Notes: generated by a model not told the origin, from the sequence alone. Shown: positions 9,344 to 18,401, counted from the stretch's first letter. The stretch is 46,984 nt of DNA from an uncultured Bacteroidales bacterium (GCA_902784425.1 CACZUS010000016.1:1-46984), one strand, 5' to 3'. Numbers and translations are program-made.

Positions 9344-10540
9344 ATGAGTCGCCAAAGAATATATCTCTGTTTGGCTCACATGAGTGAGTTGGGTATGGAA
9401 CAAAAATTTGTTCAGGAGGCATTCGACACGAATTGGGTGACTCCGTTAGGTCCCAATGTAACTGCTTTTGAACACGATTTGGAGCAATGGCTCGTCTCCA
9501 ATGGCTCATCACCCAAATATGTGACGGCACTCTCTTCTGGTACTGCAGCTTTGCATCTGGCATTGTTGATGAGCGGTGTACAAAAAGATGACGAGGTGAT
9601 CTGCCAAAGTTTTACATTCTGTGCATCTGCCAATCCGATTGTTTATTTAGGCGCTCGTCCCGTTTTTGTTGATTCGGAAAAGGAAAGCTGGAACATGAGT
9701 CCCTCCTTGCTAAAACGGGCAATAGAGGAGCGAATATCAGTTACAGGAAAGAAACCTAAGGCGATTGTGGTGACGCATCTGTATGGTATGCCTGCCAAGA
9801 TACGTGAGATAGCCGAATTGTCAAAATCTTATGAGATACCATTGATAGAAGATGCAGCAGAGGCTTTGGGCTCATCTTATGATGGACGCCCTTGTGGTAC
9901 ATGGGGCGACTTTGGTGTCTTCTCCTTTAATGGGAATAAGATGATTACCACCTCGGGAGGAGGTGCTTTGGTCTCTTCAAGTGAGGAGTTGAAACAACAG
10001 GCGACATTCTTGGCAACGCAAGCACGTGACGCTTTCCCGTACTATCATCATACTCAAATAGGTTACAACTATAGGTTATCGAATGTGTGTGCGGGTATAG
10101 GACGTGGACAGATGACTGTTTTGAACGAACATATAGCTCATCATCGTCGGGTGGCGTCTATCTACAAAGAGGCTTTTGCTTCTGTGGATGGGATTGAATA
10201 TCATGATGCTCCGTCGCCACTGCATTTTTCAAACTTTTGGTTGAGTACCATCTTGTTAGCTCCTTCCTTGCATATTGTTGGACAACAAAACAATGGTGAT
10301 ATTGATGCTCCTAACGATAATGTGGAAGCGCTTCGTTTTGCTTTGGAAAAGGAGCAAGTGGAGAGCCGCCCGTTATGGAAACCAATGCACCTTCAACCTA
10401 TATATAGAGAATCGCCTTTGTATGAAGCTGGTATTGCAACTCAGCTCTTTCGTCGCGGACTATGTTTGCCATCTGGTCCTTGTGTGAGCGATGAGGATGT
10501 GAGACGAGTGGTGGATATCATCCGCTTATCAATAAAATAA
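9344..10540 (+). CDS. DegT/DnrJ/EryC1/StrS family sugar aminotransferase
   Basis: 398-residue PLP enzyme of the family that transfers an amino group to a keto-sugar nucleotide. The N-terminal landmarks DTNWVTPLGPNV and SSGTAALHLAL, the EDAAEALGSSYDG segment and the PLP lysine in SFNGNKMITTSGGG (Lys199) are all visible. ATG 9344 is chosen since the longer frame from 9296 would overlap the dehydrogenase gene. With the upstream dehydrogenase it looks like a two-step sugar-nucleotide module. The exact sugar is not readable from the sequence. Confidence 0.9.
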   Translation: MSRQRIYLCLAHMSELGMEQKFVQEAFDTNWVTPLGPNVTAFEHDLEQWLVSNGSSPKYVTALSSGTAALHLALLMSGVQKDDEVICQSFTFCASANPIVYLGARPVFVDSEKESWNMSPSLLKRAIEERISVTGKKPKAIVVTHLYGMPAKIREIAELSKSYEIPLIEDAAEALGSSYDGRPCGTWGDFGVFSFNGNKMITTSGGGALVSSSEELKQQATFLATQARDAFPYYHHTQIGYNYRLSNVCAGIGRGQMTVLNEHIAHHRRVASIYKEAFASVDGIEYHDAPSPLHFSNFWLSTILLAPSLHIVGQQNNGDIDAPNDNVEALRFALEKEQVESRPLWKPMHLQPIYRESPLYEAGIATQLFRRGLCLPSGPCVSDEDVRRVVDIIRLSIK

Positions 10541-10571
10541 GCAGAGCGAAAGAAAATAATAGTTGAAAGAG

Positions 10572-10602
10572 TTGGCATTCTTGTTTTTGTTTCTTAAATT
10601 TG
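10572..10602 (+). promoter_or_regulatory. Promoter of tRNA-Gln
   Basis: TTG at 10572, 20-bp spacer, then TAAATTTG at 10595-10602. It lies 16 bases before the mature tRNA 5' end and fits the Bacteroidota -33/-7 pattern. Confidence 0.75.
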
Positions 10603-10618
10603 CACCGCATTTAGCGAT

Positions 10619-10689
10619 TGCCTTATGGTGTAATGGTAGCACATCAGTTTCTGGCACTGCTTGTCCGGGTTCGAATCCTGGTAAGGCAA
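10619..10689 (+). tRNA. tRNA-Gln (anticodon CTG)
   Basis: A complete cloverleaf can be folded: acceptor TGCCTTA/TAAGGCA with discriminator A, a 3-bp D stem (GTG/CAC), anticodon loop TTCTGGC with anticodon CTG at 10651-10653, and T arm CCGGG-TTCGAAT-CCTGG. CCA is not encoded. The top pair of the anticodon stem (10644 with 10660) is a T-C mismatch. The U at position 1 and the CTG anticodon identify a glutamine tRNA reading CAG. Confidence 0.93.
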
Positions 10690-10700
10690 CAAAAGATAAT

Positions 10701-10736
10701 AAATAACCTGCTGAATTTCTGTGGGTTATTTTTTTT
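10701..10736 (+). terminator. Terminator of tRNA-Gln
   Basis: An 8-bp stem AAATAACC/GGTTATTT (10701-10708 with 10724-10731) leads into a run of T. The remaining bases to 10886 hold no gene; no convincing promoter box for the next gene was found. Confidence 0.75.
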
Positions 10737-10886
10737 GTATGTTTTGTTTCAATTTTTAATTATCCAATCTTCCAACCATTTATTCAAGTTTGTTTCTTAT
10801 CCCACTTTTTTATTATTATATTTGTTAGCAGTAACAGTGAATGTGTAGCTATTGCAATGATAGATATACTTTAAAAAGATGAGATT

Positions 10887-11759
10887 ATGAGAGTGATTCC
10901 TTCTTCTGAATTGATTATAAATGCAGATGGTTCTATTTTCCATTTGCATCTGAAGCCAGAACAGTTGGCTGATAAGGTGATACTAGTCGGTGATCCAGGT
11001 CGTGTGGATATGGTGGCAAGCTATTTTGATGAGAAAGAATGTGAGGTGAGTAGCCGCGAGTTCCATACCATCACGGGTAAACTGAATGGTGAGCGCATAT
11101 CCTGTGTGTCGCATGGTATAGGTACGGATAACATTGATATCGTGCTGACGGAGTTGGATGCGTTGAAGAATATTGATTTTGCCACAAGAACGGTAAAACC
11201 TATGCATACACAGTTGACACTTGTGCGTATAGGTACATCGGGTGGTTTGCAACCATTCTGTCCGGTTGGCTCTTATGTGGTTTCTCGCCGATCCATTGGT
11301 TTCGATGGATTGCTCAATTACTATGAGACACCAAATTCTGCGATTGATTTGGACTTTGAACAGGCTTTCTGTAAGCATGTGAATTGGAATCCTCGCTTGG
11401 CTGCTCCTTATGTTGTGTCGGCTGATGAGGGGCTGATTGCACAACTATGTGACGGAATGGTGATGGGTGTCACTATCTCGGCACCAGGATTCTATGGTCC
11501 ACAGGGACGCTATGTTCGCATCCCGTTGGCAGATCCTACGTTGAATGAGAAAATAGAGTCCTTTGATTATCATGGTGAGAAGATTACCAATTTTGAAATG
11601 GAGAGCTCTGCTGTGGCTGGCTTGGCAAAATTGTTGGGACATAAAGCGGTGACTATCTGTAATATAATTGCCGGACGTGTCGATAAAACCATGAATACAG
11701 AGTATAAAGGCTCTATGGAGGATTTAATTAAAATCGTCTTAACTCGTCTGACCAAATGA
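10887..11759 (+). CDS. Nucleoside phosphorylase (uridine phosphorylase-like)
   Basis: 290-residue cytoplasmic enzyme of the PNP/UDP phosphorylase family, which splits a nucleoside with phosphate into base and (deoxy)ribose-1-phosphate. Landmarks are VGDPGRVDMVA near residue 34, the SHGIGTDNIDIVLTEL segment, IGTSGGLQP (phosphate site) and the C-terminal NFEMESSAVAGLAKLLG motif whose Glu-Met-Glu contacts the ribose. The family in this phylum is annotated variously as uridine or purine phosphorylase, so base preference is left open. Its stop overlaps the tilS start (ATGA). Confidence 0.88.
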   Translation: MRVIPSSELIINADGSIFHLHLKPEQLADKVILVGDPGRVDMVASYFDEKECEVSSREFHTITGKLNGERISCVSHGIGTDNIDIVLTELDALKNIDFATRTVKPMHTQLTLVRIGTSGGLQPFCPVGSYVVSRRSIGFDGLLNYYETPNSAIDLDFEQAFCKHVNWNPRLAAPYVVSADEGLIAQLCDGMVMGVTISAPGFYGPQGRYVRIPLADPTLNEKIESFDYHGEKITNFEMESSAVAGLAKLLGHKAVTICNIIAGRVDKTMNTEYKGSMEDLIKIVLTRLTK

Positions 11760-13090
11760 TTGATGTGTCTCATCTTTCCTTTCGTTTCCCCTCGACTACG
11801 AAGTTGATTGTGGCAGTGAGTGGAGGTGCGGATTCGGTTGCCTTGCTTGATATCTTGCATCAGGCAGGATTCCCTTGTGTGGTTGCACATTGCAATTTTC
11901 ATTTGCGTGGTGCGGAGTCGGACAGGGATGAGGCATTTGTTCGTTCATTGGCGAATCATTATCACCTGCCATTTAGAAAGATTGATTTTCAGACATTGTC
12001 GTATGCGTTGATTAAATCCATTTCGATTGAGATGGCTGCGCGCGAGTTGCGCTATGATTGGTTTCGTCAACTGCTTGTTCGTGAAGGGGCGAAGGTGATA
12101 GCTGTTGCTCATCACTCGGATGATGTGATAGAGACATTCTTGATGAATATGTCTCGTGGCACGGGTATCAAGGGATTAACAGGAATCAAAGAACTGACGG
12201 ATAATGTGTGGCGACCACTTTTGTCTGTTTCAAGAAAGGATATTAACGACTATTTGCAGGCAAGAGGATTGTCTCATGTGGAGGATTCTACTAATGCAGA
12301 TACGCTTTATACTCGCAATAAATTTAGAAATGAAATAATTCCTTCCCTTCAGTCTGCTTATCCGACATTTAAAAATAATTTGTTGAATACCATTGATAAC
12401 TTAAGGCAAGCAGAGGATTTTATTCGACAACAATTGCAGGAGAAGAAAGATAAACTTTTGCTACAGCAAGACAAACTTCATTATATAATTCCATTGTCTT
12501 TGCTAAGAGAGGAGAAATCTCTCCCTTTTCTGCTTTATGAATTCCTGACACCATTTGGTTTTTCCTCTTCTACCATAGAGGATATCGAGAAATCAATTTC
12601 GTCGGACCATCCCGGACATCGTTTTTATAATAAGAAGAAAAGTTGGATGTTGGTCCAAGAACGCGATCATCTGTTGATTCAGTCGATGGAAGAGGGAAAT
12701 GAGAAGACCGAATATGTTATTAATGACATGGAGGATTTCCAGAATTTGCCGATTGCGATGAGTTGTCGGAGAATGCCAGTTTCGGATTGCCATATTCAAA
12801 AAGATGCTCTGCATTGTTATGTGGATCAAGCTAAGGTGACTTTTCCTTTGGTATTGAGACGATGGAGAAAAGGAGATTGGTTTATCCCTTTTGGTATGAA
12901 GGGGAAAAAGAAGTTGAGTGATTTCTTCATTGATCAGAAACTGACAAATGATGAGAAAGATTCTCTTTGGGTGTTAACCAATGGAGATAATATCGTTTGG
13001 ATAGTGGGATATCGGTCAGATAACCGATATAGAATTATGGAAAACACTGAAAATGTATATGTTTTAGAGTTTAAAAATAAAGAGTTATGA
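11756..13090 (+). CDS. tilS: tRNA(Ile)-lysidine synthase
   Basis: Attaches lysine to C34 of the CAU-anticodon tRNA-Ile so that it reads AUA codons; 444 residues, cytoplasmic. The PP-loop SGGADS is at 22-27, followed by VAHCNFHLRGAESDRDE and VAHHSDDVIETFLMNMSRGTG in the N-terminal ATPase domain. The C-terminal TilS domain carries RRWRKGDWFIPFGMKGKKKLSDFF. ATGA overlaps link it to the phosphorylase gene before and the DUF805 gene after, so all three are translationally coupled. Confidence 0.95.
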   Translation: MIDVSHLSFRFPSTTKLIVAVSGGADSVALLDILHQAGFPCVVAHCNFHLRGAESDRDEAFVRSLANHYHLPFRKIDFQTLSYALIKSISIEMAARELRYDWFRQLLVREGAKVIAVAHHSDDVIETFLMNMSRGTGIKGLTGIKELTDNVWRPLLSVSRKDINDYLQARGLSHVEDSTNADTLYTRNKFRNEIIPSLQSAYPTFKNNLLNTIDNLRQAEDFIRQQLQEKKDKLLLQQDKLHYIIPLSLLREEKSLPFLLYEFLTPFGFSSSTIEDIEKSISSDHPGHRFYNKKKSWMLVQERDHLLIQSMEEGNEKTEYVINDMEDFQNLPIAMSCRRMPVSDCHIQKDALHCYVDQAKVTFPLVLRRWRKGDWFIPFGMKGKKKLSDFFIDQKLTNDEKDSLWVLTNGDNIVWIVGYRSDNRYRIMENTENVYVLEFKNKEL

Positions 13091-13650
13091 GTTGGGTCGA
13101 TTATTTTTGGAAATCATGGACACGATTTTCTGATTTTACATCGAAATCAGATCGTAAGGAGTTTTGGATATTTGCTCTGTTTAATTTGGGCATATTTTTC
13201 CTGTTGTTTCTATTCGTTTCATATACTTTGTTGTCTAGTCAGACTGTTCAGGATCTTGTCACTGAATGTATTACGGTTGTCATGAGTATTTTTGACATAA
13301 AAAGTGCACCAGAATTCACGTGGGATACGGGAACTATTCTCATACCATGCACGATTATGATGGCATTTTTCCTGTCTGTATCCTGTTGGATTCTTTTTGT
13401 TAGTTGCCCAATCGTGTTGTTCCTATTGGTTTTGTCAACCTTTGCGGCTCTTTTCGGAAAGGGTATATATCCAATTCAGGTCACGTTGATCTATTTGCTA
13501 GTGGTGATGATTCCATATCTGGCTTTGACAGTACGTCGTCTTCGTCATGCAGGATGTAATTTGATTGTGATTGCCAGTCAGTTGATACCCGTAGTGGGAC
13601 CTATTATGTATGTCTATTTTTTGTCGAAGCAAGGCACTGAATCCGCATAA
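13087..13650 (+). CDS. DUF805 membrane protein
   Basis: 187 residues beginning with the WKSWTRFSDFTSKSDRKEFWIFALFN segment typical of DUF805 proteins: an amphipathic W/R-rich start (R-x-x-R-K-E-F-W) followed by about four hydrophobic helices, and an R-R-L-R-H stretch before the last helix. The family is small, inner-membrane and without known function. The start overlaps the tilS stop by 4 bases. The middle hydrophobic region (residues 80-125) is longer than in typical 110-130-residue members. Confidence 0.75.
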   Translation: MSWVDYFWKSWTRFSDFTSKSDRKEFWIFALFNLGIFFLLFLFVSYTLLSSQTVQDLVTECITVVMSIFDIKSAPEFTWDTGTILIPCTIMMAFFLSVSCWILFVSCPIVLFLLVLSTFAALFGKGIYPIQVTLIYLLVVMIPYLALTVRRLRHAGCNLIVIASQLIPVVGPIMYVYFLSKQGTESA

Positions 13651-13662
13651 AAGAAGATAACA

Positions 13663-14415
13663 ATGAATAGAACAGACAACATCCTGAATGGTCTGAACGA
13701 ATCTACTGTGATTTACAAGTACTTCCCAATGAAGTACTTAAAGATCCTATTGCAGGATTGTCTGTTAAGAGTGGGACATACCTCTAAATGGGAAGATGTT
13801 TATGAGAATTTTTTCTTAAAGAATGAGTTTGTCTTCAGAAACTTATCTGGAAATGGGAAACGGTTAATTGGATGTGTATACGGACAGTCGTGGACCTTGC
13901 AGGGAGAGTCAGACGCCATGTGGCGAATCTATTCCAACAAGTACCGTGAAAGTTGTGCTGTGAGAATCAAAACTACGGTAGGCAAGTTGTTTTCGGTTAT
14001 CTATCCGTTAGATAGTAAAAATCCTGTGCATGACACTTCTACTTTTATTGGTCGGGTTGACTATCTGACAGATGAGGAACTTATCAAATGGCAACAACGT
14101 TCTATTCCTGCATCTGAGATGATGAGGGTGATGATAGAATCATTCTTTGTGAAAAGAAAACCATTTGAACACGAACAAGAAGTGCGGATTATCAGAACGA
14201 TTCCTGGTGATTTCTCTGATGTGGGTGTCGAATTCCTTGAGTTTGAAATTGATCCTCATCAGTTGATTGATGAGTTTGTCATTGAACCTCGTCTGACGGA
14301 TGCCCAATGTGCGGAGGTGCGTTCACAACTGATTGATTTGGGTGTTTCTCCAGAAAAAATTAGTCAGTCGGATTTATATCGATTTAAGCCCTCTCGAATA
14401 GTTATACAACCCTAA
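13663..14415 (+). CDS. DUF2971 domain protein
   Basis: 250 residues, no signal peptide or membrane segment. The sequence opens with a Y-K-Y-F-P-M-K-Y segment, then W-E-D-x-x-E-N-F-F, and contains SWTLQGESDAMWRIYSN, the core signature of DUF2971 proteins, followed near residue 168 by KRKPFEHEQEVRII. The domain is widespread in accessory regions but has no established activity. Here it is 12 bases after the DUF805 gene and closes the phosphorylase-tilS unit, ending at a bidirectional terminator. Confidence 0.78.
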   Translation: MNRTDNILNGLNESTVIYKYFPMKYLKILLQDCLLRVGHTSKWEDVYENFFLKNEFVFRNLSGNGKRLIGCVYGQSWTLQGESDAMWRIYSNKYRESCAVRIKTTVGKLFSVIYPLDSKNPVHDTSTFIGRVDYLTDEELIKWQQRSIPASEMMRVMIESFFVKRKPFEHEQEVRIIRTIPGDFSDVGVEFLEFEIDPHQLIDEFVIEPRLTDAQCAEVRSQLIDLGVSPEKISQSDLYRFKPSRIVIQP

Positions 14416-14441
14416 TAAAACTGATTATTAGAAGATATGAA

Positions 14442-14473
14442 AAAGGCTTCCGCTTTTTTGAGTGGAAGCCTTT
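14442..14473. terminator. Bidirectional terminator between DUF2971 gene and cstA
   Basis: A 10-bp perfect stem AAAGGCTTCC/GGAAGCCTTT (14442-14451 with 14464-14473) lies between two converging genes. A-rich and T-rich flanks make it usable in either direction. Confidence 0.85.
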
Positions 14474-14492
14474 CTTATGTGGGTGTTGCTTG

Positions 14493-15959
14493 TTACTTAG
14501 TCTCTTTCCTCCTAGTCCATAGAATGAACAGTACAAAGGTAATGATGGTGCAGATGGCACCTATTCCGTAACATATAGTTTGGGCTAATCCGAAAGAAAA
14601 GCAGAAGAATGTACTACTAACGCACGTCATAAATAAGGCAGGAAGCAGTGTGATATAAAAGAATTTCTTCTTGCTATATAGGTAAACTGTGATTGCCCAT
14701 AAGGTGAATACGGACAATGTTTGATTAGCCCATCCGAAGTAATTCCAGATCACATTAAATCCGTCAGGATTAGATATGTTGAAGAACAACAAAGCTATTG
14801 TGACTGCAAACATAGGAATGCAGATGTATAGTCTTTTGCTAATACTTTTTTGTTCCATGTGAAGGAATTCGGCAATGATGAGTCGAGCAGAACGTAGAGC
14901 AGTATCTCCGCTGGTGATAGGAGCTGCCACTACTCCCATTATAGCTAAGATACTACCAACGGTACCCAACCATCCTTGACTGACGGCGGTAACAACTTGT
15001 GGGGCTTGTAATGTTGCTTCTTTACCTAATTCGGATGCACCACCTCCATAGAAGAAATACATGGATATGGTGGCCCAGATAAGTGCGACGACACCTTCTG
15101 TGATCATGCTTCCGTAGAAGATGGCACGACCATGTTTCTCATTGGTCATACAACGAGCCATCAATGGACTTTGGGTTGCGTGGAATCCGCTAATCGCTCC
15201 ACATGCTATGGTGATAAATAGGGCGGGGAATATATCTTTCCCGTTGAATGAGGCTGTGCTTATTCCTACATCATATAATTCGGGTAGCGATGGCCACTTG
15301 ATTAATAAGTTGGCTCCTAAAGCGACGGCCATGAACAAAATAGCAAAGGCGAAGAATGGGTAAATCTCTCCAATGATTTTGTCGACTGGCAACATGGTAG
15401 CTATTATATAGTATATGAAAATGACTGCACACCAGTAATATACAGTGCTGACGGCTTCTTTATTGGCTATTTCAGAAGAACCAGTTATAAATTCATCGGT
15501 CATGTCACCTAGTATCAATGCTGGACTGTATACGAAAACAGCACCAACCATTACCATGAGGAATACTGTAAAGACTAACATCACTTTCTTGGTTCCATTG
15601 CCAAGATAGATACCAATCAGTTCTGGCAGTCCAGCTCCCTTATTACGGATTGACAACATGCCACTTAAATAATCATGAACTGCTCCGGCAAAGATGCATC
15701 CGAGAACAATCCAAAGGTAGGCTGCCGGACCAAACTTTGCACCTAGGATGGCACCAAAAATAGGTCCCGTACCGGCAATGTTCAAAAACTGAATCATGAA
15801 AATCTTCCATGTGGGTAGAGGAAGAAAATCCACACCGTCATTCTGACTAATGGCTGGTGTCACTCTTTCTGCATCTGGTGCAAAAATCTTTTCTACGAAC
15901 TTTCCGTAAAAAAGGTAGCCTATTACTAAGGCTACAAGACTTACTAAAAATGTTACCAT
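14493..15959 (-). CDS. cstA: Carbon starvation protein A family transporter
   Basis: 488-residue polytopic inner-membrane protein. CstA family landmarks are visible: NIAGTGPIFGAILGAKFGPAAYLWI near residue 60, the VHDYLSGMLSIRNKGAGLPELIG segment, and a CGAISGFHATQSPLMARC segment. In enterobacteria members carry peptides or pyruvate. This copy is much shorter than the roughly 700-residue E. coli CstA, as many CstA-like proteins of Bacteroidota and Firmicutes are. It has its own TATCTTTG box upstream and a terminator after it, so it is probably a single-gene unit. Confidence 0.9.
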   Translation of the reverse strand: MVTFLVSLVALVIGYLFYGKFVEKIFAPDAERVTPAISQNDGVDFLPLPTWKIFMIQFLNIAGTGPIFGAILGAKFGPAAYLWIVLGCIFAGAVHDYLSGMLSIRNKGAGLPELIGIYLGNGTKKVMLVFTVFLMVMVGAVFVYSPALILGDMTDEFITGSSEIANKEAVSTVYYWCAVIFIYYIIATMLPVDKIIGEIYPFFAFAILFMAVALGANLLIKWPSLPELYDVGISTASFNGKDIFPALFITIACGAISGFHATQSPLMARCMTNEKHGRAIFYGSMITEGVVALIWATISMYFFYGGGASELGKEATLQAPQVVTAVSQGWLGTVGSILAIMGVVAAPITSGDTALRSARLIIAEFLHMEQKSISKRLYICIPMFAVTIALLFFNISNPDGFNVIWNYFGWANQTLSVFTLWAITVYLYSKKKFFYITLLPALFMTCVSSTFFCFSFGLAQTICYGIGAICTIITFVLFILWTRRKETK

Positions 15960-15982
15960 TGTTTATTGACTATTATTTATTG

Positions 15983-15990
15983 CAAAGATA
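15983..15990 (-). promoter_or_regulatory. -7 box for cstA
   Basis: Minus-strand TATCTTTG, 23 bases before the cstA ATG. A -33 element at standard spacing is not evident. Confidence 0.5.
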
Positions 15991-16002
15991 ATCATTTTAT
16001 GT

Positions 16003-16935
16003 TTATCGTATCTTTTTCCAAAGCTTTATTAAAGGATGATTGATTTTTTCAATCTGAGGGTATTCTGTTTCTGTTGAGCCAAATTGTTTGTAATATTGTG
16101 CAATTGATGGCTGCATGCTTCCCTCAAAATCAAATCTTGATAATCCTTTCTGTTGGGCGAGAAGTATTCCGTGCCACACCAATAAGGAGGAGGCTCCTGA
16201 ACTCTTTTCCTCATTGTCATATACTGGAATCATATAATAGGCAGTGGTTGAATCCCATGCCAGGAAAAGTGACGCTAGGGTTTTGCCTGTATGGTCGATG
16301 GCATACAATAATGCACCCTTCTCTCTCTTCATTGCCTCTTCACAAAGGGTAACCTCCACGTCTGGAAGATTCAAATTCTTCTCTCCTCGTTGTTTTAGAC
16401 AGGATGTGTGAAATTGATAAAAGTCTGCTGCGCAATGCCCCTCTTTGACGATGATGCCATTCCGTTCAGCCTTTTTGATCTGTCTCTTTTGTGCGGAAGA
16501 AAACCTTTGAAAGATAGTCTCCGGTGATTGCTGAATGGATTCTATTACGTATGTGTGTCTGTGAGAAATCTTGTATCCTTTGTCAATCCATGGGTCTAAG
16601 AGAGTGGAGGAGGGAAAATATTGCATAAACCAATGTAAATTCAACTTTTCCACTTCGGAAATGATTTTGTCTGAGATTTCTTTGTCGGTAGAGACGTCGG
16701 ATCTTGTCCATGGTCCGTTGCATTGCGACAGGAGTGGTTGCAGAACCATTCTGAATCCATATTTGCGAACAATTAAATAGGGGAGGAATGCGATGATTTC
16801 ATTCTGCTCATTCCGTATTAGAAGAACGTCCCACTCTTTGTGACCAGCAACACATTGCATCCACCAAGCTTGTTGAAAGAGTGGAATTTCGGGGTGCTGT
16901 TGGCAAAAGGATAGGTATTGTTCTTTGTTCGTCAT
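16003..16935 (-). CDS. GNAT/FemAB-like acyltransferase
   Basis: 310 residues, soluble. The architecture suggests two GNAT-like halves: the N-terminal half opens with LFQQAWWMQCV and a FLPYLIVRKYG strand, and the C-terminal half carries FSSAQKRQIKKAERNG, followed by an SLFLAWDSTTAYYMI strand and a FDFEGSM segment, as in FemAB/BioF2-like acetyltransferases. Such proteins acylate amino sugars, peptidoglycan stem peptides or lipid-linked glycans. The start codon lies only 9 bases after the T run of the rmlD terminator, so expression probably depends on read-through. A role in surface-sugar acylation fits the neighbourhood but is inferred. Confidence 0.7.
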   Translation of the reverse strand: MTNKEQYLSFCQQHPEIPLFQQAWWMQCVAGHKEWDVLLIRNEQNEIIAFLPYLIVRKYGFRMVLQPLLSQCNGPWTRSDVSTDKEISDKIISEVEKLNLHWFMQYFPSSTLLDPWIDKGYKISHRHTYVIESIQQSPETIFQRFSSAQKRQIKKAERNGIIVKEGHCAADFYQFHTSCLKQRGEKNLNLPDVEVTLCEEAMKREKGALLYAIDHTGKTLASLFLAWDSTTAYYMIPVYDNEEKSSGASSLLVWHGILLAQQKGLSRFDFEGSMQPSIAQYYKQFGSTETEYPQIEKINHPLIKLWKKIR

Positions 16936-16944
16936 GGTAATAGG

Positions 16945-16971
16945 AAAAAAGAGACGAGTTTGACTCGTCTC
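16945..16971 (-). terminator. Terminator after rmlD
   Basis: On the minus strand a 9-bp perfect stem GAGACGAGT/ACTCGTCTC with a 3-nt loop is followed by six T. It lies just past the rmlD stop and directly before the acyltransferase start. Confidence 0.88.
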
Positions 16972-16980
16972 TATGTTTTT

Positions 16981-17838
16981 TTATTTTTCAGCTAACAGAA
17001 TGGACATGCATTCTTTAAGGGAATCTCTCCAATAAGGAACCTTCACTCCAGCTGTCTTGATTTTCTTTTTGTTGAGCACGCTATAAGCGGGGCGTTCAGC
17101 CTTGGTTGGGTATTCGTAACTTTCGATAGCACCAACAGTTGTCTTGTATCCAGCTATTTCGAAAATTGCTTTTGTGAAATCGTACCAACTGATGACACCT
17201 TCGTTTGAGAAATGGTAAGTGTCGAATCCTTTGAATCCTTTCTCTAATAGTGTCATGATGGCATAAGCAAGGTCTGTTGCGTAGGTAGGTGTGCCGATTT
17301 GGTCGTATACCACGTTGAGGCTTTCGCGCTCATGTCCCAGACGAAGCATTGTTTTTACAAAATTGTTGCCATATTCGCTGTAAAGCCAAGCCGTTCTGAT
17401 GACGATTGCGTCGCATCCGGTTTTCTCAACTTCTATTTCACCGGCTCTCTTTGTCTTTCCGTATACACCGATCGGAGCAGTTTCGTCGCTCTCTTTCAGT
17501 GGCAGACTGCTCTTTCCACCAAAGACGTAGTCGGTGGATATGTGAACAAGTTTTGCACCCACTTCATGTGCGGCAATTGCTAGATTTTTCGGTCCGTCGA
17601 TATTGATTTTCGCAGCTAACTCTTGGCAGTCTTCCGCCTTGTCTACCGCAGTAAATGCGGCACAATTAATGATAGCGCCAATGGATTCTTTCCTGACGAG
17701 ATCTCGTAGTAGATTTAAATCAGTGATATCCACTTCGGGAACATCTGTGAACAAAAATTTGTGCGCAGGATATTGAGTGGAAATCTTCTTTATGGAGCAG
17801 CCCAATTGGCCATTTCCCCCAGTAACCAAAATATTCAT
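16981..17838 (-). CDS. rmlD: dTDP-4-dehydrorhamnose reductase
   Basis: Last step of dTDP-L-rhamnose synthesis: NADPH-dependent reduction of dTDP-4-keto-L-rhamnose. 285 residues with Rossmann motif VTGGNGQLG (5-13), HISTDYVF (99-106) and the catalytic Y-x3-K in VYGKTKRAGE (Tyr126, Lys130). It is third in the minus-strand rmlA-rmlC-rmlD order with 6-8-base gaps and ends at a strong terminator. Synonym rfbD. Confidence 0.95.
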   Translation of the reverse strand: MNILVTGGNGQLGCSIKKISTQYPAHKFLFTDVPEVDITDLNLLRDLVRKESIGAIINCAAFTAVDKAEDCQELAAKINIDGPKNLAIAAHEVGAKLVHISTDYVFGGKSSLPLKESDETAPIGVYGKTKRAGEIEVEKTGCDAIVIRTAWLYSEYGNNFVKTMLRLGHERESLNVVYDQIGTPTYATDLAYAIMTLLEKGFKGFDTYHFSNEGVISWYDFTKAIFEIAGYKTTVGAIESYEYPTKAERPAYSVLNKKKIKTAGVKVPYWRDSLKECMSILLAEK

Positions 17839-17846
17839 TTTAAAAA

Positions 17847-18395
17847 TTATTTGAAAAGTTCAGCGTCTTTCAATAAAGGATGTTTCTTGTCTTTTTCAGA
17901 CAATAACATTTCCGACTCTTTGATTGGCCATTGTATGCCAATTTCAGGGTCGTTGTACATGATTCCAGCGTCCGATTGAGGGGCATAAAGATTGTCCACC
18001 TTGTAGGTGAAGATAGCCTCTTGACTTAGAACGACAAAACCATGAGCGAAACCTCTTGGGATGAAGAGTTGCTTTTTGTTTTCCTCGCTTAATAAAACAG
18101 CAACGTGTTTGCCGAAGGTAGGAGAACTCTTTCTAATATCGATAGCCACATCTAAAACTTCTCCTTTGATGACGCGAACAAGTTTAGCTTGAGAGTGTTC
18201 GCCTTTTTGGTAGTGAAGTCCGCGAAGAACGCCATAGGAAGATTTGGATTCGTTGTCTTGGATAAAGTTCACCTTCCCCACATGCTCTTCAAATTCATTC
18301 TGTTTGAAGGCTTCCATGAAGTAGCCTCGACTATCATTAAAAACTTTGGGTTCAATTACCCAAACACCTTTAATTTCCTGTTCAGTGAAAATCAT
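17847..18395 (-). CDS. rmlC: dTDP-4-dehydrorhamnose 3,5-epimerase
   Basis: Epimerises C3 and C5 of dTDP-4-keto-6-deoxyglucose; 182 residues of cupin fold. The conserved SRGYFMEAF start (22-30), VLRGLHYQ with catalytic His61, the KLVRVIKGEVLDVAIDIR stretch and IPRGFAHGF are all present. Lies between rmlA and rmlD with 6-8-base gaps. Synonym rfbC. Confidence 0.96.
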   Translation of the reverse strand: MIFTEQEIKGVWVIEPKVFNDSRGYFMEAFKQNEFEEHVGKVNFIQDNESKSSYGVLRGLHYQKGEHSQAKLVRVIKGEVLDVAIDIRKSSPTFGKHVAVLLSEENKKQLFIPRGFAHGFVVLSQEAIFTYKVDNLYAPQSDAGIMYNDPEIGIQWPIKESEMLLSEKDKKHPLLKDAELFK

Positions 18396-18401
18396 TTTAT
18401 T

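Noticed and set aside
10983-11444. Minus-strand open frame opposite the nucleoside phosphorylase gene
   Set aside because: Shadow of a secure gene with no recognisable protein features.
13087-14415. DUF805/DUF2971 pair as a defence system
   Set aside because: DUF2971 occurs in many accessory contexts, but here both genes follow tilS in a housekeeping unit and there is no nuclease, sensor or mobile-element neighbour.
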